Shown here: positions 9,140 through 16,594 of the stretch, in pieces
How positions within the stretch are numbered: position 1 is the first letter of the stretch
Layout of the letters: the number at the start of each line of letters is the position of its first letter
IMG/VR virus record: IMGVR_UViG_3300025086_000147
Span: 1-30,143 of that record
Strand: one strand, 5' to 3'
Origin: a virus
Length of the DNA stretch: 30,143 nucleotides
Translations under genes and position numbers: made by a program
Notes under the pieces: model-generated
The model's database searches: none
The model's input: the letters and a program-made list of their open reading frames with translations, nothing else
Told to the model about the DNA's origin: nothing

Positions 9140-10414
9140 TTAGCTTCTGACGTGTCTTTGATAAGGGTCAAGCATCATGTTTTCTTTAACTGCTTTACCA
9201 ACTAAATCTTCTTCTTGACGAAGTAGACCTCCTTGATTATCAATCGTAGTCTTAGTTACATTGATGTTTTGTTGTTGTGGTTCTTGTGGAGCAACCATAA
9301 CTTCTTTCTCTTCTCTTATCATTCCACCTTCATAAGCCATCTGTCTTTGGTCTGCAGCAGCTTCTGCTTCTTTCATCATAGACATTAAATTGTCTTCTCC
9401 GATTTCTGCGGTTGCTTTTGTAGTAAAAACAAATTCTCCATCCGATAACCTTGCGGGTATCGAATCGGACCTACTAGTTCCCGGACCTTCTACAGTCCCT
9501 GAACCAGTAAATTCTGTTGCACTCTCGACTACTTGATCGAATATCTCACTTAGTTTTGCGTCTTTCTCGAGAGCTGCATTTAAATACATTTTATCTTCTG
9601 TAGCTAATGTTTCTTCTACAACATAGTCTACGTAATCTTCTTCCATCTCTTCATCAGGAAGCATTTCTTGTTCTTGTTCCATTGGCATTTCTTTAGCTTC
9701 AACTTTAGCAGGTGCTACAGATATTGCAAGTGCATTCATCTGGTCGTCCATTGCTCCACCTTCTGCTTTTTGTCTTCTAATTCCTTCATCTGGGTCTTTG
9801 ACTTTCCCTTCCCTTAATAAACTTCTCATCCTTGCTCTTTTAATATCTGGACTTATATCAGTTTCTCCTTCTGCTCTTAATTGTTTTAGAGCTAATGTTT
9901 CGGCTGCCATTTCTTGTGATCTTGATATATCCATTCCGACATCTTGACCTCCCCTACTCATTCTATATGTTTCTAACTCAGCTAGTTCTTCTTCTAACAT
10001 ATATTTTAAATTATTTAATTCTTGTTCATCAGCAGTCGTAGTATAGCCTTGTTTATTTAATTGATTTTCTTTTTGTTCTATTGCTGAAAGACTATCTTTT
10101 ATTTTTTCATTATCTCCAAAACGATTTAGTAAACGCTTTGCTAACTTACTAGCAAGACCACCTAACATAAACATTTGTCTATCTATATCAACTTGATTAG
10201 GATAACTAGGGAGAGGATTTAAAAATGCTTGAGCATCTGTTGAACTTCCATGACTTTTAGCTTGTCCAAATTTTTCTCTTATCGCTTTTGCTATACCGCC
10301 TAAAAATTTAGGATTACGTTTTTCTAAATCTTGAAGAAGTTTAAAGTCTTCACTACTAATTTTACCATCTTTATTAGCATCTAGTTTTTTTTGTTTACCT
10401 TTTAAGTTTGCCAT
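9140..10414 (-). CDS. Acidic virion-type protein with N-terminal EF-hand
   Basis: A 424-aa protein between portal and scaffold. Residues 12-23 (DANKDGKISSED) form a canonical EF-hand loop with Asp/Asn/Asp at positions 1, 3 and 5, Gly at 6, Ile at 8 and an acidic residue at 12, so Ca2+ binding is likely. The middle is helical and coiled, then a Met/Glu-rich acidic segment near 240-275. A motif around 315-350 (GPGTSRSDSIPARLSDGEFV) is often seen in phage internal or tape-measure-like proteins. The ATG overlaps the stop of the 76-aa gene (TAATG). In T7-like order this place holds internal-core or head-assembly proteins; an internal virion protein is my best guess. Confidence 0.6.
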   Translation of the reverse strand: MANLKGKQKKLDANKDGKISSEDFKLLQDLEKRNPKFLGGIAKAIREKFGQAKSHGSSTDAQAFLNPLPSYPNQVDIDRQMFMLGGLASKLAKRLLNRFGDNEKIKDSLSAIEQKENQLNKQGYTTTADEQELNNLKYMLEEELAELETYRMSRGGQDVGMDISRSQEMAAETLALKQLRAEGETDISPDIKRARMRSLLREGKVKDPDEGIRRQKAEGGAMDDQMNALAISVAPAKVEAKEMPMEQEQEMLPDEEMEEDYVDYVVEETLATEDKMYLNAALEKDAKLSEIFDQVVESATEFTGSGTVEGPGTSRSDSIPARLSDGEFVFTTKATAEIGEDNLMSMMKEAEAAADQRQMAYEGGMIREEKEVMVAPQEPQQQNINVTKTTIDNQGGLLRQEEDLVGKAVKENMMLDPYQRHVRS

Positions 10415-10644
10415 TAGTCTTCCTTTCTATCTAGTGTGACTTTTACTTCTTCTTTAAGTTTACTCAATGTTTCCACTAAAGCCCATTTCCCCCGGTTGAG
10501 GAACAATTCCTGTTCCGATGTTGCCACCACCAGACCCTGTACGATCAAGTTCTTCTGGTGATTGAGGTGGTCCTGTAGGGCTTCCCATGCCTGCGGGCTG
10601 TTGACCAGTGGGAGGAGTTTCTTCGCCTGTTGTTTGCTGAGCAT
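10414..10644 (-). CDS. Small helical protein nested out of frame in the portal 3' end
   Basis: A 76-aa product starting MLSKQQAKKLLPLVNS. It shares 185 bp with the portal gene in a different frame, then extends 46 bp beyond it. Support for coding: an AGGA site 7 bases before ATG; TAATG coupling to the next gene; and an amphipathic helix pattern (NSPQAWEALQDHLNHQKN, then LNRGKWALVETLSKLKEEV) resembling short 70-90-aa proteins found downstream of portals in other phages. In the shared region the portal product is Pro/Gly-rich and low complexity, suggesting the 76-aa frame is the constrained one. Function unknown. Confidence 0.7.
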   Translation of the reverse strand: MLSKQQAKKLLPLVNSPQAWEALQDHLNHQKNLIVQGLVVATSEQELFLNRGKWALVETLSKLKEEVKVTLDRKED

Positions 10645-12655
10645 TTTGCATTCCTATTATTTGGGCAGCTATTGCAGCTTCTTCCGGACTGTTCAGAATT
10701 TCTTCTGGGTCTAGGTCGAGACTGAAAGCTAGTTCACTAATTAACTTAGACATCTTAACAAATGGTGCAACTGCAGGATTCTGTGCAGTTTGCAAGAACA
10801 TAGTAAGTCTTTGTGATCTAACTTCTTTCTGCATGAGACTTGCTGTACCCATTGCTTGTATTTCTAGATCACCAACGATATCTAAATCTTCTTCTATAAA
10901 TTGCATATTCCAATGGAAGAAAGCTTCTCCTAAAGGTTTAAGCAAAAAATCGTCAATGTTTTTTATAACTGTTTTAATATTTAAACTTGATGCACCGAGT
11001 AGCATTGACATACCTGATGCAGTCCTAGTCATGCTCTGTACTCCTGTCTGCCCATGAGAGTAACTAGGTATTCCAGTTTGTTCGTCTGCAAGTTGTCTAA
11101 ACTTGTCAAACATCATCATATTTTCTTGTGCTGTATTTGGAAACTTAATTCCATGTATAGACTGTCCCGGCATTCCTGCTTGTCTTCTAAATATCTTTCC
11201 GGGATATATATCCATAGACTGTCCACCTACTAAGGCAGACTCATCTACATCAAATACTAATGAACCTGATAGGGCTAAGTTATCAATAGCCATCCTAGCA
11301 TGTCCATTCATTATTTGTTGAGAGTCCAACATGTTTTCAGGAACTCCAATACCAAAGAAACTATATGGATTCTTTTCGTAAGGGAACGCATGATATGGTA
11401 GTGTTGGAGGTGTAAACGGATTTACAACAGCTCTTAATAAATTATGTCCACAAACCCATGCATTAATCTGTACTTCATCTAAATCATCTACTGTGTCTGG
11501 TAAATCAATACCAACTTCACGAGCATAGTCTGCATCCATGACTCCCCAGTATTCTAAGATTTCATATCTATCTGAATAGTCTGTTTCACTTCTATCTTCG
11601 TCTGCAGTTATCTGATCTTCAAAGTCACGAGCTTCATAGTTCGGACCCATCTGTAAACAGTTTCTAATAGCATCCTTATCAAAGTAAGGCATGTGTCTAA
11701 GATTACGAACTTGACTTCTATTAAACTTATGTCTGTGAACAATGTAATCACACTCTTCCATTGTAGTAGCATTAGGGTCAGGATAAAAATCCCAACAACT
11801 TACAAACTCTACTCTAGGAACTCGTACATGTGTAGGTGTATAGTTTCTACCTTCTTCTCCAGTTGTCCAACGATGTAATGTTTTATTAAAACTAAATGGT
11901 CCTTTAAGGATTCCAGTACCAAGCATAGCTGATTCAAACAATGCATTACGTAATTCAGATACACCATTTGATTCTTCTAGTTGATCATGGATTAGTTTTT
12001 CCATATTCCTAGCAGCGATCTGTGCAGGGTTTACACTAGGTACAGGCATAGGAGAACGACCTGCTGTTAAAACTATTTCTCCATCTACTCCTGTGTAATT
12101 ATCTTCTAATGAAGATAGAAAACTTTCACCACTTGTTAAAGTAGCTCCCGGTTTTAAAACATTACCATCACCTTCAAAACCTACATCAAAAGGATTCATA
12201 GTTGTTTCAACTTGTGAAACATCAATACCACTTTCTATTTGTGGTCCTTCAATACTTACTGGTGCTTGATTTAATTCTATGTGAGCTTCTTTGGCTATAC
12301 CTTCAGGCAGCCTTGTTTCTTTTACTGATATTGGAAACTCACCTGTTCCAAACAGTACGTCAATAAGTTGACCATAGGCAGCTACTGTTTTAGTTTTAGT
12401 AACTTTAATGAATACTCTTGACTTTTCAGATTCTCTAAACCTAACTCGTTTACCATATAAACCTCTAAAGTTTTGATATGATTGTAACCATCGTTCTTCA
12501 TCACCCTGCCTAGCTCTTTCTGCTTCAGCAAAACGACTTTTAATAATCCCTACAAGATTTCTACTTTGTCCTTCTTCAAGTTGTAGACTTTTTCCATCTT
12601 CACCTTCTACGTCTACGTAAAGGTTATCTGCATTTAGAAATGTATTTTCTTCCAT
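10460..12655 (-). CDS. Portal protein (head-tail connector)
   Basis: A 731-aa protein after TerL. It should form the dodecameric ring at the DNA-entry vertex. The N-terminal half (SRNLVGIIKSRFAEAERARQ, then ERWLQSYQNFRGLYG) and the central segment (NGHARMAIDNLALSGSLVFD) are typical of large podoviral portals. A helical crown-like part follows, and the last 60 residues are Pro/Gly/Thr-rich and probably disordered. I start at ATG 12653-12655, one base after the TerL stop, because an upstream ATG 11 codons earlier would overlap TerL. Its 3' end is shared out of frame with a 76-aa gene, which explains the unusual tail. Confidence 0.85.
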   Translation of the reverse strand: MEENTFLNADNLYVDVEGEDGKSLQLEEGQSRNLVGIIKSRFAEAERARQGDEERWLQSYQNFRGLYGKRVRFRESEKSRVFIKVTKTKTVAAYGQLIDVLFGTGEFPISVKETRLPEGIAKEAHIELNQAPVSIEGPQIESGIDVSQVETTMNPFDVGFEGDGNVLKPGATLTSGESFLSSLEDNYTGVDGEIVLTAGRSPMPVPSVNPAQIAARNMEKLIHDQLEESNGVSELRNALFESAMLGTGILKGPFSFNKTLHRWTTGEEGRNYTPTHVRVPRVEFVSCWDFYPDPNATTMEECDYIVHRHKFNRSQVRNLRHMPYFDKDAIRNCLQMGPNYEARDFEDQITADEDRSETDYSDRYEILEYWGVMDADYAREVGIDLPDTVDDLDEVQINAWVCGHNLLRAVVNPFTPPTLPYHAFPYEKNPYSFFGIGVPENMLDSQQIMNGHARMAIDNLALSGSLVFDVDESALVGGQSMDIYPGKIFRRQAGMPGQSIHGIKFPNTAQENMMMFDKFRQLADEQTGIPSYSHGQTGVQSMTRTASGMSMLLGASSLNIKTVIKNIDDFLLKPLGEAFFHWNMQFIEEDLDIVGDLEIQAMGTASLMQKEVRSQRLTMFLQTAQNPAVAPFVKMSKLISELAFSLDLDPEEILNSPEEAAIAAQIIGMQNAQQTTGEETPPTGQQPAGMGSPTGPPQSPEELDRTGSGGGNIGTGIVPQPGEMGFSGNIE

Positions 12656-12656
12656 A

Positions 12657-14378
12657 TTAATATCCAAAAGTAGAATCAGAAGCTTCAAATGTACGTTGCT
12701 TTAAACGTATCATATCTGAAATAGGGTCTGACATTCTAGGTCTACTCATTATTAAATACCTTAACGCATCATAAGCGTGATCCTGTGCATGCGTATCTAC
12801 ATCCTCAGGATTCGTTTTAGACAAAGGTATACTTTGTAATTCTTTTATTAAGTCAGGACAAGTATTAAATATCTGCAAGCGTGGTCTACTTTCTGGAGTT
12901 GCTTGTTTTAAATATTCGTGTATTTGCACTTTTCCTGCTATTCTATTTTTATCTGCTCGTCTAAGTTTATGTCCTGCTTTAATCAAGACTTCACCAATGG
13001 TAGGACCTGTGTAACCTGTCCTAGCCCATGCAGCAGTATCTAGTACTCCTGCAATAGAACGATACTCTTCTTTTTCTCGTTCGGTAATCTGTGCTCCGAG
13101 TGCTTCACCTGTAAGACCTTTTTGATAAAGTTCTCTATATATAATGAGGGTCTTATCTTGTGGATCAACAGCAGCCCAAAGACAACAGCTTTCCGAAGCG
13201 TAACCATAGTCGATCCCCTTGACTCTTTCCCAATGTAAGGGTATGTCAAATGGTGGTACTACGTGTACAGATGGATCAAACTCTACAAAAGCTGCTCCTT
13301 CATTTACTTCCCAGTTACCTTCTAATAATTGTTTTCTTTGGATTGGAGGTAGTGAAAGGAGCATGCGTTCATACTCACCATCTTTTGCTAAGTAAGGATT
13401 ATCCATTAACTTAGCCGGAATAAACTTTCTTGTTAAACCATCCGAACCTATAAAAGATTTATTAGGTTCATCTGATTCCAAATATCTTTTCTTTACCCAA
13501 TGTGCTCCAACACCTCCCGGGTTTGCAGTACAACGTAAATAAGTTTTTATAGCAGGGTCTGTTGTTCTTAAACGTGAAGCTAAATAGTTCCACCCGAACT
13601 CAGTTGGTAAGTGAGTTATCTCATCAAACCCTATCCAACTGTATGCTTGACCTTGGTATCTATATACGTCTGCATCTTTTTCCAAGAAACCAAATTCTAT
13701 TTTAGCTCCACTTGGAAAGTTCCAAATCTTTTCTACTTCTCTAAACTTTGCACCGGGAAAAGCTTTTGGATATAATTCTCTACTTTTATCTATCAGTTCT
13801 CGTAACTCTGGCATAGACCTTCTAAGTATTAAAGCTCTATGTCCTTTAATGTGACAAGACCTCAATGGGTCTATCAACATTGCAAAACTTTTACCACCAC
13901 CGGCTGCACCACCATAAAGAACATCTTTTTCGTCTGCTGCTAAGAAGTCTGTCTGTGGTCCTTCATTCGGCATAAACGCAACAAAAGAATTAGTCTCATT
14001 TAAATGAGCCTGTACAGAATCTGCAAGTTGGCTAACTTCGTTCTTAGTTACTACCTTCCCTTCTTTTGATACTGTCCCTTCATCCGATGCGTTCTCAAAC
14101 TTACGGATGGTTGTTTCCTGTTGTCTGAGTGTTTGCTTTTTGGATCGTAATTTCTTTTCGAGTTTTTCAACTGCTTTCCTCTTTGAAGTTAATGATCTAC
14201 GAGCTGCTTGTTTCTTCTGAACTGCAGAAGAATATGCATAATTAGATTTCGACCCTTTAGGTCTTCCTCCCTTCTTTCGAGGTGTTCCATCTTTCTTAAG
14301 TATAAGGTTACCTTCAGAATCTGTCAAGTATTGAGTTGAATTTATTTCTGTCGGATTCTTCTTGTCGTTGTCTGTCAT
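12657..14378 (-). CDS. terL: Terminase large subunit (DNA-packaging ATPase/nuclease)
   Basis: A 573-aa packaging motor. The ATPase has Walker A GGAAGGGKS near 155-163 and Walker B WIGFDE near 250-256; the RNase H-like nuclease has its first acidic residue in KGIDYGY near 389 and a late DTHAQDHAYDALRY near 525-540. The first 100 residues are unusual: an AT-hook-like KKGGRPKGSK (about 35-44) followed by a strongly basic coiled coil (KRKAVEKLEKKLRSKKQ). This extension may help hold DNA or TerS. The gene starts 64 bp inside the preceding 99-aa gene, and I see no later plausible ATG before the ATPase, so the overlap appears real. Confidence 0.92.
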   Translation of the reverse strand: MTDNDKKNPTEINSTQYLTDSEGNLILKKDGTPRKKGGRPKGSKSNYAYSSAVQKKQAARRSLTSKRKAVEKLEKKLRSKKQTLRQQETTIRKFENASDEGTVSKEGKVVTKNEVSQLADSVQAHLNETNSFVAFMPNEGPQTDFLAADEKDVLYGGAAGGGKSFAMLIDPLRSCHIKGHRALILRRSMPELRELIDKSRELYPKAFPGAKFREVEKIWNFPSGAKIEFGFLEKDADVYRYQGQAYSWIGFDEITHLPTEFGWNYLASRLRTTDPAIKTYLRCTANPGGVGAHWVKKRYLESDEPNKSFIGSDGLTRKFIPAKLMDNPYLAKDGEYERMLLSLPPIQRKQLLEGNWEVNEGAAFVEFDPSVHVVPPFDIPLHWERVKGIDYGYASESCCLWAAVDPQDKTLIIYRELYQKGLTGEALGAQITEREKEEYRSIAGVLDTAAWARTGYTGPTIGEVLIKAGHKLRRADKNRIAGKVQIHEYLKQATPESRPRLQIFNTCPDLIKELQSIPLSKTNPEDVDTHAQDHAYDALRYLIMSRPRMSDPISDMIRLKQRTFEASDSTFGY

Positions 14379-14613
14379 ACTTCTTATCTATGTGTTTTTT
14401 TAATCCCATCCTTGAGAGTTTACGATTTGTACTTGCTTCTAACCAGTCTACTGCAACAGCTAAACTGATCTCATCATTCTTAACCATTTGTGATACAACA
14501 TCTAATGCATGTATCTGTTCAGTAATAGGTTTAAGATAACCATCTACTTCTATATCAACTTCATATCCAAAAGGTATGGTTGATGTTTTTCTTTTTATAT
14601 ATCCTTCTTTCAT
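14314..14613 (-). CDS. Small HTH-like conserved phage protein (99 aa)
   Basis: Between iscU and terL, with its ATG overlapping the iscU stop and its last 64 bp overlapping terL. The core has IPFGYEVD, then YLKPITEQIHALD, then a predicted helix-turn-helix (SLAVAVDWLEASTNRKLSRMGLKKHI) similar in layout to the DNA-binding tail of resolvases and to small proteins beside terminases. It may assist packaging-site recognition or act as a regulator. It has no catalytic serine domain, so it is not itself a recombinase. Confidence 0.6.
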   Translation of the reverse strand: MKEGYIKRKTSTIPFGYEVDIEVDGYLKPITEQIHALDVVSQMVKNDEISLAVAVDWLEASTNRKLSRMGLKKHIDKKYDRQRQEESDRNKFNSILDRF

Positions 14614-15026
14614 AACTGATTGTGCTTTCTATAAGCTGTCTTTGTTTCCCAATCTTCTATTGCTTTTGCAATACTATCTTCTGCAAGAACAGAACAATGT
14701 AACTTTATTGGTGGTAACTCTAATGCTTCTGCAATATCTTTATCTTTAATAAGCTTTGCTTCTTGTATTGTTTTACCCTTAAGCATATCTACAAACAATG
14801 TAGAGGATGCGATAGCACTACCACAACCATAGGTTTTAAACTTAACATCTTCTATTAAGTCCCCATCTAGTTTAAGTTGTAGTCTCATTACATCACCACA
14901 AGCCGGTGCACCTGTCATACCTGTAGCTACGTTAGGGTCTGTAGAATCAAACCTACCTACTGCATGTTTCTCAGGTTCGTTGAGTACACTATCAAACCTG
15001 TCAAGTACTTGTTGTGAATATGCCAT
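14610..15026 (-). CDS. iscU: IscU-type Fe-S cluster scaffold protein
   Basis: A 138-aa protein that reads as full-length IscU. All cluster-assembly residues are present: Cys43 and Asp45 (GAPACGDVM), Cys68 (YGCGSAIAS), His110 and Cys111 (LHCSVLAED), matching E. coli Cys37/Asp39/Cys63/His105/Cys106. The HscA-recognition loop is conserved as LPPIK (104-108). In bacteria IscU accepts sulfur from IscS, builds [2Fe-2S] and passes it on via HscA/HscB. Compared with E. coli, about six residues are inserted near 15-20, replacing the ENPRN region, and one residue is missing before Cys68. The start overlaps the stop of the 49-aa gene (TAATG), so it is embedded in the leftward packaging operon. No iscS, iscA or hscA is in the window, so it would use the host machinery. 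Confidence 0.95.
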   Translation of the reverse strand: MAYSQQVLDRFDSVLNEPEKHAVGRFDSTDPNVATGMTGAPACGDVMRLQLKLDGDLIEDVKFKTYGCGSAIASSTLFVDMLKGKTIQEAKLIKDKDIAEALELPPIKLHCSVLAEDSIAKAIEDWETKTAYRKHNQL

Positions 15027-15175
15027 TACTTATTAAATATCCGATCCCAGTTGTTATCAAATTCTTCTTTAGATATAGTCAAAGGTCTTGATCTAGAACC
15101 TTTACCTATACGTCCACCATTCTTTTTATTTGTCATAAGAACTGGTTTTTCATTACTTCCTATTTGATTACTCAT
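15026..15175 (-). CDS. Small basic protein (49 aa)
   Basis: A 49-aa ORF beginning MSNQIGSNEKPVLM with a basic Gly/Arg centre (KKNGGRIGKGSRSRPL) and an acidic-aromatic tail (EEFDNNWDRIF). It is linked on both sides by TAATG overlaps, to the membrane-protein gene upstream and iscU downstream, which makes translation likely. It may be a nucleic-acid-contacting protein or peptide adaptor. I do not recognise a named family. Confidence 0.6.
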   Translation of the reverse strand: MSNQIGSNEKPVLMTNKKNGGRIGKGSRSRPLTISKEEFDNNWDRIFNK

Positions 15176-15321
15176 TAAAATATCCTTGAATTTATATACA
15201 TTAGTAACATCATAAGTGCTAACATACTAACTTGAATAACTGACATAATAGCTACAAGACTTAATTGTTTCTTTGCCAACCAACTTAATTCTTTCTCTTG
15301 CCATTCTTCTGGTGTTACCAT
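15175..15321 (-). CDS. One-helix membrane protein (48 aa), possible holin
   Basis: The product starts MVTPEEWQEKELSWLAKK and then has one long hydrophobic segment (about residues 20-43: LSLVAIMSVIQVSMLALMML) with a short polar tail. A charged amphipathic N-terminus, single transmembrane helix and location beside packaging genes fit a small class II/III-type holin, as T7 gp17.5 lies near its small terminase. No endolysin is visible nearby, so the lysis role is only plausible. The ORF overlaps the preceding gene by 7 bp and the next by one base. Confidence 0.6.
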   Translation of the reverse strand: MVTPEEWQEKELSWLAKKQLSLVAIMSVIQVSMLALMMLLMYINSRIF

Positions 15322-15626
15322 TTTACTTTATCAGCCCAATAAGCTGCTGACATCTTGCCTTTAGCTATGTTCTTTCCATGCCTAGCCTTAAAAGACTTAC
15401 GCTTTGCTTTCATTCTAGCAGACTCACCTGCTTTAGGTTTACCTGCAGTCTTTGCACCTTTCTGTCCAAACCTTATGGTTTTAATCTTATCCCCTTCTTT
15501 TGCCACAACTATGTGTGACTTCTTAGGATGATTAGGAGTTCTTTTAGGTTTGTTAAAACCACTAACACCTGCTCTTTTTAAACGTGAGTCTTTAGCTTTC
15601 CCACCTTTTTTATATTCTTCTCTCAT
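15315..15626 (-). CDS. DUF6321-like Lys-rich protein (103 aa)
   Basis: The sequence follows the DUF6321 pattern: RAGVSGFNKPKRTPNHPKKS, then VVAKEGDKIKTIRFGQKGAK, and a C-terminal KARHGKNIAKGKMSAAYWAD ending in KVKW. It is very rich in Lys with few acidic residues, suggesting nucleic-acid binding. The family is widespread in marine phages and also occurs in large DNA viruses, without an established function. Here it is one of three adjacent basic genes between TerS and iscU, with start/stop overlap to its neighbours, so the three are probably co-translated and may act together on DNA or in the virion. Confidence 0.8.
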   Translation of the reverse strand: MREEYKKGGKAKDSRLKRAGVSGFNKPKRTPNHPKKSHIVVAKEGDKIKTIRFGQKGAKTAGKPKAGESARMKAKRKSFKARHGKNIAKGKMSAAYWADKVKW

Positions 15627-15865
15627 CGTTTCTTTCCTTTATGTAGTCCATGCTTAGCATGTTGTTTACCTTTCTTAGTTGCTTCTCTTTTCTTTTTATT
15701 AGCTGCTGCAAGTTTACTCTTACCCTTTGCAGTTGATTTAAGTTTCTTTATTGTAGCTGCAGGTGCATAAACCTCTCCAGTTTCTGAAGACTTCTTTCCA
15801 CTAGCAGTTCTCCACTTCTGTTTAGTCCAACGCTTTAAAGACTTCTGAGACTTCTTAAGTGCCAT
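15623..15865 (-). CDS. DUF5872-like Lys-rich protein (80 aa)
   Basis: The core QKSLKRWTKQKWRTASGKKS, then TGEVYAPAATIKKLKS, and a tail KKREATKKGKQHAKHG matches the DUF5872 pattern known from phages and nucleocytoplasmic large DNA viruses. About a third of residues are Lys or Arg. No membrane segment or enzyme motif is present. The ATG overlaps the stop of the 61-aa gene, and its own stop overlaps the DUF6321 gene. A structural or DNA-binding role is likely from composition; the molecular function is unknown. Confidence 0.8.
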   Translation of the reverse strand: MALKKSQKSLKRWTKQKWRTASGKKSSETGEVYAPAATIKKLKSTAKGKSKLAAANKKKREATKKGKQHAKHGLHKGKKR

Positions 15866-16050
15866 TACTTATAACCTCCACCTTTAGCTTTGTATTCTTT
15901 AGCAAGCATCTGAGCCTTCCTAGCACTCCATTGTCCGGGTCTACCACCTTTACCCCCTGCTTTAATCTTATTGAAAAGATTCTTTCTCATCGTAGGTTTG
16001 GTATAGTTACCTGCTTTATTTACTGTCGATTTCTTTTTCTTTGCTGCCAT
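15865..16050 (-). CDS. Small Lys/Gly-rich protein (61 aa)
   Basis: A 61-aa basic protein with MAAKKKKSTVNKAGNYTKPT at the N-terminus and a conserved-looking AGGKGGRPGQWSARKAQMLA ending in KAKGGGYK. The central GKGGRPGQW element recurs in small marine-phage proteins that accompany DUF5872 and DUF6321 genes. Its start overlaps the TerS stop by one base, so it is the second gene of the leftward operon. Likely nucleic-acid binding by charge; not characterised. Confidence 0.72.
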   Translation of the reverse strand: MAAKKKKSTVNKAGNYTKPTMRKNLFNKIKAGGKGGRPGQWSARKAQMLAKEYKAKGGGYK

Positions 16051-16547
16051 TACTCTTCCTCTTCATCATTAGTTTCTCCAACATCATATTGTTGGAATCC
16101 AGTTTCTGTTTCATAGTCAATGTCTTCTTCTTCATATTCTATTTCCTCTGCTTCTGCATCTATAGGAGCTTTGTCTGGTAATATAAAGATACCACTAGAT
16201 GCTTGCATATTAATGTCTAACTTCTCAGACTTAGAAACTCCTACACGATCTAATAAAGACTGTGCAGCTACAAGTTTATTACTAGCCTGAGGTATTGGTT
16301 TATCTGAATCCATAATCTCTAAAAGCTTAAAAGCTGCTTTAGGGGCATTGTGTGCTAGTACATCCTTAGTTAGTTCTAATACTTCATTCTTTAAAGCCTT
16401 CAAGACTTGATAGTGTCCACCAGAGTAACCGGCTAATTCTGCTGCTATCTTAGCATTACCTTCTGTTTCTATCAGATTATCTAAGAATAGTTGTTGTTTT
16501 TCTGTAAGCTGCCTAGCTTGTTGTGTGGTTGGTATAATACTGCTCAT
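16050..16547 (-). CDS. terS: Terminase small subunit
   Basis: A 165-aa first gene of the leftward operon. Residues 15-60 (LTEKQQLFLDNLIETEGNAK, then IAAELAGYSGG) form a helix-turn-helix of the kind TerS proteins use to recognise pac or concatemer DNA. A helical middle (KAAFKLLEIMDSDKPIPQAS, then AAQSLLDRVGVSKSEK) should oligomerise, and the C-terminus is extremely acidic (EEDIDYETETG...EEEE), which could contact TerL or the basic neighbours. TerL is about 1.7 kb downstream in the same operon. A leftward terminator-like hairpin lies 24-47 bp upstream of the start codon. Confidence 0.8.
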   Translation of the reverse strand: MSSIIPTTQQARQLTEKQQLFLDNLIETEGNAKIAAELAGYSGGHYQVLKALKNEVLELTKDVLAHNAPKAAFKLLEIMDSDKPIPQASNKLVAAQSLLDRVGVSKSEKLDINMQASSGIFILPDKAPIDAEAEEIEYEEEDIDYETETGFQQYDVGETNDEEEE

Positions 16548-16570
16548 GTAAACCAGTATAGGGTTATATT

Positions 16571-16594
16571 AAAAAAAGTCAAGAAGGACTTGAC
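16571..16594 (-). terminator. Leftward intrinsic terminator immediately upstream of terS
   Basis: On the leftward strand GTCAAG-TCCTT-CTTGAC (six perfect base pairs, 5-nt loop) is followed by seven T. It ends only 24 bp before the terS start, so leftward RNA begun further right would be stopped here unless antiterminated. Its outer bases overlap the -35 box of the rightward promoter, so the two signals are physically linked. Confidence 0.65.
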
